Shown: positions 1 through 8,926, numbered from the stretch's first letter. The stretch: 64,000 nt of DNA from Methylocystis sp. Sn-Cys (GCF_016745395.1 NZ_JAERVJ010000007.1:124001-188000); one strand, 5' to 3'. The notes: a model not told the origin generated them from the sequence alone. Program-made: numbers and translations.

Positions 1-1645
1 CGAAGCAATCCATCGCGACAGAAACGCGCTCTGCGCTGAATTGGCCCGCGAAGGCTTGCGCATCCATATCGACCAGCACGCCGCCTTCGTCGGCTACCTG
101 AACGCAATCCGCGTCAAGAAGCGGATTACCATCGTGCGCCGGACCGGCTGGCATGAGATTGCGGGGCGCCATGTCTTCGTCCTGCCCGACGAGACAATCG
201 GGAACACCGACGAGGACCTGTTCCCCGGAACATGTGCGGGAACATCTCAAAGCCCCGGAGGAACAGCGGAACAGGTGGAACAGGTCGAAACTGCGGAGGT
301 CGGCGACAAGAAGAGTTTCGAGCGCATCGTCCTCGACGGGCCGGCGATCGGCCCATACGAGGCGCGCGGCACGTTGGAGGAATGGAAGGCCGGCGTCGGC
401 AAGTTGATGCAAGGACACGCGCTCGCGGTGTTCGCTACGAGCGCCGCATTCGCGGGTCCGCTGCTTCACCTGGTCGGTGAGGGGGACGGCGGCATCCATC
501 TGCTTGGGCCTTCTTCCATCGGCAAAAGCGCGATCGAGAACGGCCTGGCCTCCGTGTGGGGCAAGGGGGATACGCGGGGCGGCTTTGTGCGGACATGGCG
601 CGCAACCCCGAATGGCCTTGAGGGCGTCGCTGAGGCGGCGACAGACACTTGCCTTGTCCTTGACGAGCTTGGGGTCGGCGACCCGCGCGAGGTGGGGCAG
701 ATTGTCTACCAAATCTCGAATGGCCAGGGGAAAGCTCGGGCGTCCCGTGACGGCTCGGCCCGGAAGACGAAAGATTGGAGGGTTTTCGTCATCTCTTCCG
801 GCGAAATTTCGATCGAAGAAAAAATCAAGGAAGACCGGACCCGTAAGCCGCGCGCTGGGCAACTGGTGCGTTTTCTGGATATTCCCGCGGATCAAGGAAA
901 AGGCTTTGGCGTCTTCGACCATGGGGGCGCTGACGACAACGCCGCGCAGATCGCCGACGCGCTGAAGCGCGCCGCAGTGATGCATTACGGCACCGCCGGT
1001 CCAGAGTTCGTCCGGCAGATCATTCGCCGAGGGGTCGAGACCGTCGCAGCCACGGCGCGACGCTTTCTCGATGATTTCTGTCGTCGGCAGACCCCCAAGG
1101 GGGCGGATGGGCAGGTGGGGCGCGCCGTCAAAATCTTCGGACTGGCCGCCGCTGCGGGAGAGCTCGCCACTGACTTTCAGGTGACGCCCTGGAGGAGAGG
1201 CGAGGCCACGAAGGCCGCGGAGCGCGCGTTAGGAAAGTGGCTGGAGCGGCGGGGTGGATCCTCCTCCTATGAGGAGCGCCAATACATTGAGACGCTCCGA
1301 CGCTTCTTGGAGGCTCATGGGGCGAGCAAATTCGAGCGGCACCCTAAGCAGGACCATTACACTGCTGTCGATTGCTTTGGGTGGGTGGAGAGCAAGGGGG
1401 AAGTGGACGACAAAGGCCAGTTTAGGAAGGATCAGGACGGGAACGAAATCAAGCAGACAACATGGTTCATTCCCTCCGAGAGCTGGAAGCGCATCTTCGA
1501 AGGCCTTGATACTTCCGAAGCGGCGAAGTCCCTGGCCAGGATGGGGGTTGTCAAGCGCGGCAGCGACGCCATCCAGGTGTCGAAGAGCTTGGGGGGCAAA
1601 AAGAGGCGGGTATACGAGGTGAGCGACAAGATCTTCGACGATTAG
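1..1645 (+). CDS. DUF927-domain helicase/primase-like ATPase, 5' end outside window
   Basis: The frame is open from the first bases of the window, so the true start lies upstream. The visible part is about 547 residues. It shows a P-loop (GPSSIGKS, about 490-560 nt) followed by an acidic Walker-B-like stretch (CLVLDELG) and the spacing typical of DUF927 proteins. These are found on plasmids, prophages and integrative elements, where they are thought to act as replication-associated helicases or primase partners. The C-terminal 120 residues form a separate module that recurs in the next gene. A mobile-element origin is inferred from the family. The biochemical role is not shown by the sequence. 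Confidence 0.8.
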   Translation, partial: EAIHRDRNALCAELAREGLRIHIDQHAAFVGYLNAIRVKKRITIVRRTGWHEIAGRHVFVLPDETIGNTDEDLFPGTCAGTSQSPGGTAEQVEQVETAEVGDKKSFERIVLDGPAIGPYEARGTLEEWKAGVGKLMQGHALAVFATSAAFAGPLLHLVGEGDGGIHLLGPSSIGKSAIENGLASVWGKGDTRGGFVRTWRATPNGLEGVAEAATDTCLVLDELGVGDPREVGQIVYQISNGQGKARASRDGSARKTKDWRVFVISSGEISIEEKIKEDRTRKPRAGQLVRFLDIPADQGKGFGVFDHGGADDNAAQIADALKRAAVMHYGTAGPEFVRQIIRRGVETVAATARRFLDDFCRRQTPKGADGQVGRAVKIFGLAAAAGELATDFQVTPWRRGEATKAAERALGKWLERRGGSSSYEERQYIETLRRFLEAHGASKFERHPKQDHYTAVDCFGWVESKGEVDDKGQFRKDQDGNEIKQTTWFIPSESWKRIFEGLDTSEAAKSLARMGVVKRGSDAIQVSKSLGGKKRRVYEVSDKIFDD

Positions 1646-1665
1646 TCGGGAGCTAGAAAATATGG

Positions 1666-1723
1666 CCTGTTCCACCTGTTCCGTTGTTCTTCCGGGCGTT
1701 TCGCCTGTTCCGGACCCTGTTCC
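1666..1723. repeat. Four direct CCTGTTCC octamers between the two island genes
   Basis: CCTGTTCC occurs at 1666-1673, 1675-1682, 1704-1711 and 1716-1723, followed at once by an inverted partial copy (GAACAGG). The complementary GGAACAG also recurs three times at about 260-285 inside the DUF927 reading frame. Iterated short words beside a replication-type gene can be binding sites, but the irregular spacing makes chance or codon bias possible. Confidence 0.4.
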
Positions 1724-1809
1724 CAGAACAGGGGGCCTTGGCCCCGCGCGCGACTGTCCTGCGATTTTCCTGTGCGCCCCTCTCAGAGCCTGAAGTTGGA
1801 TTGCGAGCG

Positions 1810-2511
1810 ATGATCAAGTCTCACCGCGATGAGTTGATAGTCGCGCTGCTCCGCGCGGGCGTGCGCCTCAACGCGCGCTTCGGCGACCCACGGCGCTCCC
1901 CCAACGCCGAGCAGGACCTTCCCGGCTGGCGTCGGGACAAGGGCGACGGCGAGTTTGAATGGTGGATCTTGCCGTCGCACTGGCGCGTGATTTTTGAGCC
2001 CGACGTTGACGCGATCGACGCCGCCCAAACTATCGAGGCCCTTGGCCTCCTGCGGCGGCAGGACGACGGCAATCTCCAGGCCGTAGTCAAGGTCAACGGG
2101 AAAACAACGCGCGTTTACGCGATCAAGGGCAAGGCGTTGGCTGAATGGCGGCCTACCCCCCAGAGTTACGGCGGTTACGGCATAGCTGCAGCGCAACCAT
2201 TGGGAGCACTAGTGGGAAGTTCCACTACGCCAGCTGATCCTGCCCACCCCGCAAACCTCTCCGCCCTGCTTGAGCACGGCGTCGCTCTCGCCCTTCAAAA
2301 AGGCATGGAGGTCTTGGGCATGTCGCTCGCCCCTGCCGACCGCCAGTTCGCCGCTTTGCTGCGCTCCCAAACGGCGTTCGCAGGCCATCTGATCAACGCC
2401 CAGGTTAGGGTAGACGAGACGCGGATGCGGCAGAAGAAAGCCGATAACATCGAGCGCCTGATCAGCCTGCTGGAGGAGGAGCGGCAGAGACAGCGGGAAC
2501 TTGGCTATTAG
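1810..2511 (+). CDS. Island protein carrying a second copy of the DUF927 C-terminal module
   Basis: The frame is open from a TTG at 1684, but the ATG at 1810 is the better start because homology to the preceding protein begins just after it; this gives 233 residues. Residues in the first third match the C-terminus of the DUF927 gene: 'WWILPSHWRVIF' corresponds to 'TWFIPSESWKRIF', and 'KTTRVYAIKGK' to 'KKRRVYEVSDK'. The remainder is unrecognised and ends in a charged, probably helical tail (EEERQRQREL). It is likely co-transcribed with the upstream gene. The function is unknown; a DNA-binding or replication-accessory role is only a guess. Confidence 0.65.
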   Translation: MIKSHRDELIVALLRAGVRLNARFGDPRRSPNAEQDLPGWRRDKGDGEFEWWILPSHWRVIFEPDVDAIDAAQTIEALGLLRRQDDGNLQAVVKVNGKTTRVYAIKGKALAEWRPTPQSYGGYGIAAAQPLGALVGSSTTPADPAHPANLSALLEHGVALALQKGMEVLGMSLAPADRQFAALLRSQTAFAGHLINAQVRVDETRMRQKKADNIERLISLLEEERQRQRELGY

Positions 2512-2632
2512 CCCATCAGCTTCAGTGCTGGAGGAGCCCGCTTGGTGTCCGAAAATCAAAACCGGGGTGCACTCCATACGGGTTGCCCTTCCGTGCCTTG
2601 ACAATGCAAACTTGCTGAATGCTCGTTCCTCT

Positions 2633-2658
2633 GGGCGCTCTAATAAGAGCCGGCGCCC
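2633..2658. promoter_or_regulatory. Nested inverted repeat upstream of the methyltransferase operon
   Basis: GCTCT-AATA-AGAGC (2637-2650) sits inside a second pair, GGGCGC and GCGCCC (2633-2638 and 2653-2658). A hairpin or operator before a methyltransferase gene could be an upstream terminator or a site for autoregulation. No T-run follows. A TATAAG at 2683 could be a -10 element, but I see no convincing -35. Confidence 0.25.
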
Positions 2659-2731
2659 TAGCTCGCGTTCCCCCTCCTTTTTTATAAGGGCTCTTTTCGC
2701 CGACCGCTAAGATTGGTAACTGCGGGAGCAA

Positions 2732-3823
2732 ATGTCGGGAAACCGTCTCCAAAGTTGTAGGAATTCTACCGGTCTGGTTCGAAACATGAATGGCATTGAC
2801 TTATTTGCGGGCGCTGGCGGGCTATCTGCCGGTGCCCGACTTGCAGGACTTGACGTCGTGCACGCTGTCGAAAAGGATCCCGACGCAGCTGCCGCGTACA
2901 AGTTAAATTTCCCCGAGGCAACAGTTCACAGAGTCGACATTCGTAGTCTTACGGACGAAGATATATCTAGCATGAAGTGCGATGTCATATTGGCTGGCCC
3001 ACCCTGCCAATCATTTTCGACATCAAATCAGAGGACGAGGCATGATAGCAATCCTCTGAACGATTTTATTTTCGAACCCGTTAGGTTTGTTCAATTATTA
3101 AACCCGGAGTTCGTTGTCATTGAAAACGTGCATGGCTTATCCATAGGAACCAGAAGGCGCTACTTAAATTTATTGCTAGAAAAGTTAAAACAGTGCAGCT
3201 ACAATACGCAGGTATGCATTATATCTGGCGCAGATGTTGGCCTGCCACAAAACAGAAATAGAGTATTTATTATTGGGTCAAAGAAATATCTGCCAAATAT
3301 AAACATCGGCTTCCGCGATGGTCAGCCGACTGTTTATGATGCAATTCACGATCTGCCGATACTACATAATGGCGCATCCGTAGATGTACTTCCATACACG
3401 ATGCCGCCGAAGACTAAGTATGCAGAAACACTTAGGGATAGACTCAGTTGTTGCACTGGTCATCTCGTATCTGCAAACGCAAGCCACATAATTGCGCGCT
3501 ACGCCTATATCCCCCAAGGGGGGAACTGGAGAGACATCCCGGCGAGCATGATGGGGACCTACAAGGATAGGCAGCGATGCCATACCGGGATCTACCATCG
3601 CCTTCGCTTCGACGAGCCAGCCAAAGTTATAGGTAATTTCCGCAAAAACATGCTAGTCCATCCAACCCAATCACGGGGGCTTTCCATCAGAGAGGCCGCG
3701 AGGCTTCAGTCTTTCGATGACCGGCATCAATTTGCCGGGTCAATTGGAAAGCGACAGCAGCAGGTTGGAAACGCTGTGCCGCCGATAATGGCGGCCGCGC
3801 TCCTGAGTCAAATATTAGGTTGA
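2732..3823 (+). CDS. DNA (cytosine-5-)-methyltransferase
   Basis: This is a complete C5-methyltransferase of 363 residues that transfers a methyl group from SAM to cytosine in DNA. The motifs run in order: motif I DLFAGAGG, motif IV GPPCQSFS with the catalytic Cys, motif VI ENVHG, motif VIII QNRNRVF, a short target-recognition region, then motifs IX/X (LSIREAARLQSF and QVGNAVPP). The start at 2732 has GGGAG just upstream. The ATG at 2786, directly before motif I, is the alternative. It is the first gene of an AT-rich operon of four; its stop lies 8 bp before the next start. In this setting it probably provides self-marking or is the modification arm of a restriction-like system. The target sequence cannot be read from the gene. 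Confidence 0.93.
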   Translation: MSGNRLQSCRNSTGLVRNMNGIDLFAGAGGLSAGARLAGLDVVHAVEKDPDAAAAYKLNFPEATVHRVDIRSLTDEDISSMKCDVILAGPPCQSFSTSNQRTRHDSNPLNDFIFEPVRFVQLLNPEFVVIENVHGLSIGTRRRYLNLLLEKLKQCSYNTQVCIISGADVGLPQNRNRVFIIGSKKYLPNINIGFRDGQPTVYDAIHDLPILHNGASVDVLPYTMPPKTKYAETLRDRLSCCTGHLVSANASHIIARYAYIPQGGNWRDIPASMMGTYKDRQRCHTGIYHRLRFDEPAKVIGNFRKNMLVHPTQSRGLSIREAARLQSFDDRHQFAGSIGKRQQQVGNAVPPIMAAALLSQILG

Positions 3824-3831
3824 GGCTAGAA

Positions 3832-4848
3832 ATGACCGCCGGGAACAATTACCTTCTTACGTTAATAGAGGGCACGGAATACGAAGCTCCTTACAACGAG
3901 CTGAGTGCTAAGTTTTCTTCGAAGATACATCCGAACGTCGTCGAATTGGGGAATGGTTTAGATCGCATTTTTCTAACTGACCACGGTCCAGAGCACATAA
4001 AGTGGGTGATTAAGCAGGCCGCAGAGCTCTGTTCACAGGGAAAAATTACTATGTCGGCATACGAGGCCTACATAGTGCTGATCGCCGCCCATCTCCACGA
4101 TGTAGGCAATGCCCTCGGACGTCGAGGGCACACCACGAGAATAGATGAGATTTTCCAGCTAATTTATGGGCCGCTAGGATTTAACAAGTTCGATGCAAAC
4201 TTCGCTGAAGAAATAGCATCCACCCACGGCGGAAATATCAAAGGCTCAAAGGATACGCTATCAACATTAGATGCCGATAGTACGTTTTTTGGGAAACCAG
4301 TGAAACCGCAATTGTTAGCCGCAATAATCAGGCTTGGAGATGAGCTCTCCGAAGCGCCATATAGGGCAAACCACCTTGCCATAGAAGCAGGAAAGCTTCC
4401 GACGGGTTCTGAGGCTTACCACATTTACGCCTATGGGCTTCATACAACGCAAATAGAAGCAGAGACAAGATCTATAAGGTTAGCGTTTTGGCTTAATGAA
4501 AAGTACTTTATGGGACCGCTAGAAAAAGATGAAGGAAGTGTATATTTGCTGGATTATATCTTCGATAGAACCGTGAAGACCTTTGATGAAGCTGTGTATT
4601 GCACAAAATACATGAGAGGCGCACTTTTTTTCGATAAGGTGCATGTTGAGGTAGCGGCTTATGACGATCGCACAAAACGCCGCATCAAAAAGGTTGCCTA
4701 TACGTTGCGGCAACACGGTTTCCCGTCGCGCTCGCAGGGGCACGCAGATATCTACGAACTGGCCCCAGAGCTGAAAAATTATGAGGGACATGGTAAGCTG
4801 ACAGGAGAAACGCTTGCAAAGGGGCTGAGCGAAGAGGCGGCTCGATGA
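3832..4848 (+). CDS. HD-domain phosphohydrolase-like protein
   Basis: The protein has 338 residues. ATG 3832 is chosen because GAGG lies 6 bp upstream; a TTG at 3820 also opens the frame. A metal-binding HD signature is visible: histidines in DHGPEH (51 and 55), the HD pair in AAHLHDVGN (89-90), and the late aspartate in IRLGDE (about 168). HD enzymes hydrolyse phosphoester bonds in nucleotides or nucleic acids. The C-terminal third (about 230-338) has no motif I recognise. Its stop overlaps the start of the ATPase gene (ATGA), implying coupled translation. It may be the effector or nuclease-like part of the system. Base composition is clearly AT-richer than the chromosome. Confidence 0.8.
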   Translation: MTAGNNYLLTLIEGTEYEAPYNELSAKFSSKIHPNVVELGNGLDRIFLTDHGPEHIKWVIKQAAELCSQGKITMSAYEAYIVLIAAHLHDVGNALGRRGHTTRIDEIFQLIYGPLGFNKFDANFAEEIASTHGGNIKGSKDTLSTLDADSTFFGKPVKPQLLAAIIRLGDELSEAPYRANHLAIEAGKLPTGSEAYHIYAYGLHTTQIEAETRSIRLAFWLNEKYFMGPLEKDEGSVYLLDYIFDRTVKTFDEAVYCTKYMRGALFFDKVHVEVAAYDDRTKRRIKKVAYTLRQHGFPSRSQGHADIYELAPELKNYEGHGKLTGETLAKGLSEEAAR

Positions 4849-6695
4849 TCCGAAAGAGCGAACTTGAGGCCGTCCGAGGCAATCCGTTTACGGTCCTTTC
4901 CCCCGAAGGTCTGGTGGCAGAAGACGTTATTGAATTGTTTGTAAAGGAAGTGCCCGGCGTCGATGCGATCCAAGGGCACGGCCATACAATCCTTGTGGGC
5001 TCCCGAGGATCGGGAAAGACAATGATCCTTCGATACCTTGAGCCTGATTGTCAACGGCTATGGAACACACAAGAAGGTAAGCCGCGTGGATTGTCGGAGA
5101 TTCCATTCTATGCCGCTTATCTTACTATAAAGCACACAGATCTGAACTATCCCCAGCTTGAGGTTTCTGAAGGCTCCCACGAACATCTCGTAGTGAATGA
5201 ACACTTTCTTGCTCTGTCCATAATACTAAAGGTTATTTCTAGAGCATTACGCAATAAGATTTTTGACGACATAGAGCTCGGCATAGGAGAAAGTAGAGCC
5301 GCGACACTGAGGCGAATTATTTCTCGAGTTTCAACATCAGAACCAGATTTTTCTAAGATTGAAAGCAGGATGACGCCGAAGGAAGCATTTAATGCTCTAA
5401 GCAACGTTTTTGAAGAGGTTTTTGATGCTTCTGCAGACTACCTTTTTTCCGTCGGTCAAAGCAAAGATCTCACGAGCTATAAGGGGGCTATCCTTCGTTT
5501 CTCAAATTCGCTGTATCCTTTGATTGAGTGGTGGAGGGATCTACCAGGGATGCCGTCGTCAGGTAAGTTTTTTTTGCTTGTTGACGATGCTGATCGGCTT
5601 ACAAATGTTCAAACACAGATACTTAACTCCTGGATATCTCGGCGTGTCCCGGATGTCAGCTTAAAGGTCGCCTCTGAGATTTATGAGTACAAGACATTTT
5701 CCACAATTGGGAGCGGGCGCATCGAGTCTCCGCATGATTATTCGGAAATAAATCTAACAGATGTGTATGCCTTTAGTAGAACGGAATTTTATCGGAACAG
5801 GCTAAAAAATATGGTCGAGCGCAGGTTAAATTCCAAAGCAGACGGTAAAAAAAAGATAAGCGCCTTGGATTTTTTTCCTGAAGACCTCAAGCAGGAGGTG
5901 GAAATCAGGAAAATTGCTTCGCAATATAAGCAAAGGAGTAATGTGGGCGGTACTGCACGTCCTAGGGATGATGCCTATCGATATTCACGTCCGGACTACA
6001 TGACGAGCCTCGGCGGAGCGCGAAAGCAGCGAAGCACCTATAGCTACAGTGGCTTTAATCAATTGGTAAATATCTCTTCCGGGGTACCAAGGCATTTTTT
6101 AGAGTGCGCGTATAAAATGTATGATCGGCAAAGCGGTAACAACGGCCTTGACAAGGCTGTTGAGAGCATATCCCCAACGGTTCAGGATGCGGTTGTTCGC
6201 GAGGCGGCTGAGTCGATTTTCCTTAAGGAAGTAGACTCTCTAAAATATGAGAAAATCTCACCAACGTCGAGTCCGCGCCACGCTCTCTATCTTCACAATT
6301 TGTTAAAATGCCTCGGGGCGTTATTCGAATCCATCCTGATGGATAAGCGGCTTAAAGAAAGGAGAGTTTTCTCGATTGCGCTTTCTGACGAGTTGGATAA
6401 GGACACGTCGGCCGTTTTTCGGATGGGCGTAAAAAGCGGTTATTTTATTAGGTCGACGATTGGGCGTAAGGAAGGAGTTGGCCGGACAGAGTTATACGTA
6501 CTGACTCGACGGTTAGCGCCCTACTTTAATTTAGATCCGAATGGTTTTTCTGCTTACAAATTCATCCAGAACCAGCAGATAAGGTCTATGATGCTGCTGC
6601 CCGACGCGTATCTCAAAGATCTTCGGATCAAAGCCCGTATTGGGCAAACTCAGCAGGCAGATCTGTTTCTTTTCAAGGACGAAGACGATGAGTAA
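4845..6695 (+). CDS. ORC/CDC6-like AAA+ ATPase
   Basis: The protein has 616 residues with an N-terminal P-loop (GSRGSGKT, 52-59), a Walker B (FLLVDDADRL, about 242-252) and a conserved-looking 'SGVPRHFLE' segment near 412, typical of ORC/CDC6-type AAA+ proteins in which GxPR is the sensor-2 region. The C-terminal part (about 510-600) looks like a winged-helix module. Proteins of this type act as ATP-dependent DNA-binding switches. Start and stop overlap both neighbours (ATGA at 4845, 8 bp at 6688), so the four genes are translated as one unit. It is the likely sensor or motor of the module. No close homologue with known function comes to mind. Confidence 0.8.
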   Translation: MIRKSELEAVRGNPFTVLSPEGLVAEDVIELFVKEVPGVDAIQGHGHTILVGSRGSGKTMILRYLEPDCQRLWNTQEGKPRGLSEIPFYAAYLTIKHTDLNYPQLEVSEGSHEHLVVNEHFLALSIILKVISRALRNKIFDDIELGIGESRAATLRRIISRVSTSEPDFSKIESRMTPKEAFNALSNVFEEVFDASADYLFSVGQSKDLTSYKGAILRFSNSLYPLIEWWRDLPGMPSSGKFFLLVDDADRLTNVQTQILNSWISRRVPDVSLKVASEIYEYKTFSTIGSGRIESPHDYSEINLTDVYAFSRTEFYRNRLKNMVERRLNSKADGKKKISALDFFPEDLKQEVEIRKIASQYKQRSNVGGTARPRDDAYRYSRPDYMTSLGGARKQRSTYSYSGFNQLVNISSGVPRHFLECAYKMYDRQSGNNGLDKAVESISPTVQDAVVREAAESIFLKEVDSLKYEKISPTSSPRHALYLHNLLKCLGALFESILMDKRLKERRVFSIALSDELDKDTSAVFRMGVKSGYFIRSTIGRKEGVGRTELYVLTRRLAPYFNLDPNGFSAYKFIQNQQIRSMMLLPDAYLKDLRIKARIGQTQQADLFLFKDEDDE

Positions 6696-7710
6696 AGCGA
6701 GCGTCTTTAAAATTGGCAAGGAAGCGCTTATTGAACAGCTTGGCCACGATCCCGCTGTTTTTGTGGGTTGGTCGGGGTTTGAAGAGAGATCTGTAACTTC
6801 CTTGCGTGCACTGGCCTCTATGGAAACGATAGAGGTCATCCAATTGTATAGCGAGCCTTTCGATTACGAGGCCGTCGGCTTCCAAACGGAATATGAAAAG
6901 CTTGCGGGACACCGACTTAGCTCATCGATTGGAATCAGCCGTCAAGATCAATATCAGATCCAGTCGGCCTTTAGGGATGCCTACAGAATCGCTCTAAAGA
7001 ATCAGAGGGGTTTAATTGTAGATATTAGTGCGATGCCTAGGGATGTAGTTATTATTGGTGTTGATACCATTATCGAAGAGTGGTTGTCTTGTAAAATAAA
7101 AGTGAAGATCGTGTATAATTTCGCAATTGACTACGACTGTAGGCAAAAAGACGTAAGCAAGAAATGGTTAAGTAAAGGAATAACTAGGATCGTGCCTGTC
7201 CTGGGATTTAGCGGAAAGTTGTATCCGGGCAGAGATACTACGCTGCTTGCTTTGATTGGCTTTGATCCAGATCGTTTAATGCGGATCGTGGAGAAAGCAG
7301 GGGTTCAAAGCATCGTCCTTGGGCTTGGCACCACATCTATGGCCGAACGGAAATGGCTCGAAAATGAAAGCAAGCGATTAGCCAGCGAGCTTTCGTCGAG
7401 CGTTATTGTTAACAACAGTTTCGAGTTTAACTGCGAGGACGCCGAAGGAACGGCCCGTATGATTGTTGGTGCAATCGACAACATGTCGGGGACAAACATT
7501 ATTTTAGCGCCGCTAAATAATAAGATATCCACGATTGCTGCTGCGCTTGCCTGCAAGATCCGACCTGGTGTGCAAATTTGTTATGCTCCCGCGTTAATAT
7601 ACAATGTTGAAGGCCACTCAAAACCAAGTGATGAGTTCTGGATCGTAGATGATTTTGGAGATTTTTTTTCTAAGCTCATAAATAGTATCGATCAGGACGG
7701 CGGCAATTGA
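6688..7710 (+). CDS. Unrecognised alpha/beta protein of the methyltransferase-HD-ATPase operon
   Basis: The protein has 340 residues. ATG 6688 overlaps the ATPase stop by 8 bp. I do not recognise the family. Alternating hydrophobic strands and helices suggest a Rossmann-like fold, with motif-like patches 'FVGWSGFEERS' (N-terminus), 'GLIVDISAMPRD' (about 110), 'ALIGFDPDR' (about 190), 'VLGLGTTSMAERKW' and 'IILAPLNNKIST' (about 270). The two half-proteins, each ending in a glycine-rich strand-loop, hint at an internal duplication. There is no membrane segment or signal peptide. As the last gene of the operon it could be an effector or a nucleotide-sensing subunit; this is conjecture. Confidence 0.7.
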   Translation: MSKASVFKIGKEALIEQLGHDPAVFVGWSGFEERSVTSLRALASMETIEVIQLYSEPFDYEAVGFQTEYEKLAGHRLSSSIGISRQDQYQIQSAFRDAYRIALKNQRGLIVDISAMPRDVVIIGVDTIIEEWLSCKIKVKIVYNFAIDYDCRQKDVSKKWLSKGITRIVPVLGFSGKLYPGRDTTLLALIGFDPDRLMRIVEKAGVQSIVLGLGTTSMAERKWLENESKRLASELSSSVIVNNSFEFNCEDAEGTARMIVGAIDNMSGTNIILAPLNNKISTIAAALACKIRPGVQICYAPALIYNVEGHSKPSDEFWIVDDFGDFFSKLINSIDQDGGN

Positions 7711-7915
7711 TCTGTTATTTTTCAACGCTTGCACGAGACGGTCACGCGGAGCAGCTTCATTCGGCGGGTTTGTTACGACGTGTCGAAGCCCTACACATGC
7801 TCATCAATTCGAGCGGCGTCCGGTGAGACGGCTTCAAGAAACGCGTTGGTATGGACGCAAAGCCTCGCCGCTCCGAACATCAAGCGGGTGTCGAGGCTCA
7901 CTGCGCCGCGTGGTG

Positions 7916-8419
7916 CTAGGGCAAACCATTGCGTAATTCTCGAACGGGCGACAGCCTCGTGATCGCCGCGTCGTTCTCTTTGCCCACAACATCTCGATAC
8001 TCAGCGGCCGCAATTAGTTCACGTGGGTCGATCGAGCGGTAGGCGAACAGATTGACCACAATCAAACCGCCCATGCCTAAGCTCTCGGCTAGCTCCATTA
8101 CCTGCTTAGGGTCGGCCAAGGCCGATGCGTCGTATCGCTCTTGCTTGGGTTTAGGTCGATCCAGCAAAGCAGCGGGCCCCTCCTCCCAGCGACGCTCGAA
8201 GCACCACCGATATTCGGGTTGCGAGTAGTGATAGGTTTCGGTCCCCCGCTCGCCCGCGACGATACACTTCACATGCGCTCCTATGTGCTCAAAAAGAGCG
8301 GCTAAAACGGAGGCTTGGGCAGGACTTAGAAAACTCTTCGGGCCGCGTGGGTGTTGGTTGCTGCTCGACGCGGCTCTCAAGAATTCGTGATGACGACCTC
8401 GGTTTACCAGAACGCTCAT
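7916..8419 (-). pseudogene. Decayed DUF1643 gene with compensating frameshifts
   Basis: The C-terminal part reads 'GMGGLIVVNLFAYRSIDP', the hallmark of DUF1643 proteins, and 'YRWCFERRWEEGPA' matches their N-terminal strand. Between them the family's LNPS motif is missing from this frame. It appears one base away: near 8120-8170 the shifted frame reads 'LLCWIDLNPSKSDTT' before hitting a stop. Two opposite shifts therefore restore the frame, leaving an open but scrambled ORF. The product also ends shortly after the 'END' motif, earlier than the family. DUF1643 genes are frequent on mobile elements, which fits an eroding island edge. Confidence 0.7.
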
Positions 8420-8926
8420 CGGTGCCGAATGCTGCCGCGGGGGTGTGTTTCATTACGGTTTTTAAAACCGCCGCAGTTTTCGCGTGGGCCGAGAAGATTT
8501 CCAGCAAAGTGCCCCGCGGCCCAATTATCCTGAGTTGCAGTCTGTGCGGCGCGGCCCCTCAGCGCCAGCCATGCCCATAGTAGTGATCATGCGAATATCG
8601 TTTCGCCGTTTGCTGGTTTTTATGCGCAAGATGACGACCATAGAGGCAGCCACCAATAGCGGAACGAGCCCCGCTTGCCACCCATGGCCCCCCGGCCGGG
8701 CCTACGCACCCCTCAACAGCGAGTTGTTAGACCCGTGGATGCACCGCAGGCCGACAAAAGCTAAGCCTGTCTGGCCATCCCAGCCCTCGTTCAGAACGTA
8801 GGTAGAGACGTGGGTAGACAGCAGGTATCGGGGGAAATTCCTGGTTTTATTGATGACAAGGAGGACACCTCTTCCGCCAACCTCCAATTCCGCCTTTCAC
8901 AGGCGAGGCGCCGGGCGTCCGCCCGC
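8420..8926. other. Gene-free stretch at the probable island edge
   Basis: About 500 bases with only short overlapping ORFs that have no recognisable protein features. I see no tRNA, no integrase fragment I can defend and no clear direct repeat marking an att site. Composition returns to the GC-rich chromosomal level here, so the island probably ends between about 7.7 and 8.9 kb. Confidence 0.5.

Noticed and set aside
7729-7962. A plus-strand ORF after the defence-like operon
   Set aside because: It lacks an RBS, overlaps the DUF1643 remnant and shows no protein character.
8702-8887. A minus-strand frame that at first glance resembled an integrase fragment
   Set aside because: None of the catalytic Arg-His-Arg-Tyr residues of tyrosine recombinases can be placed.
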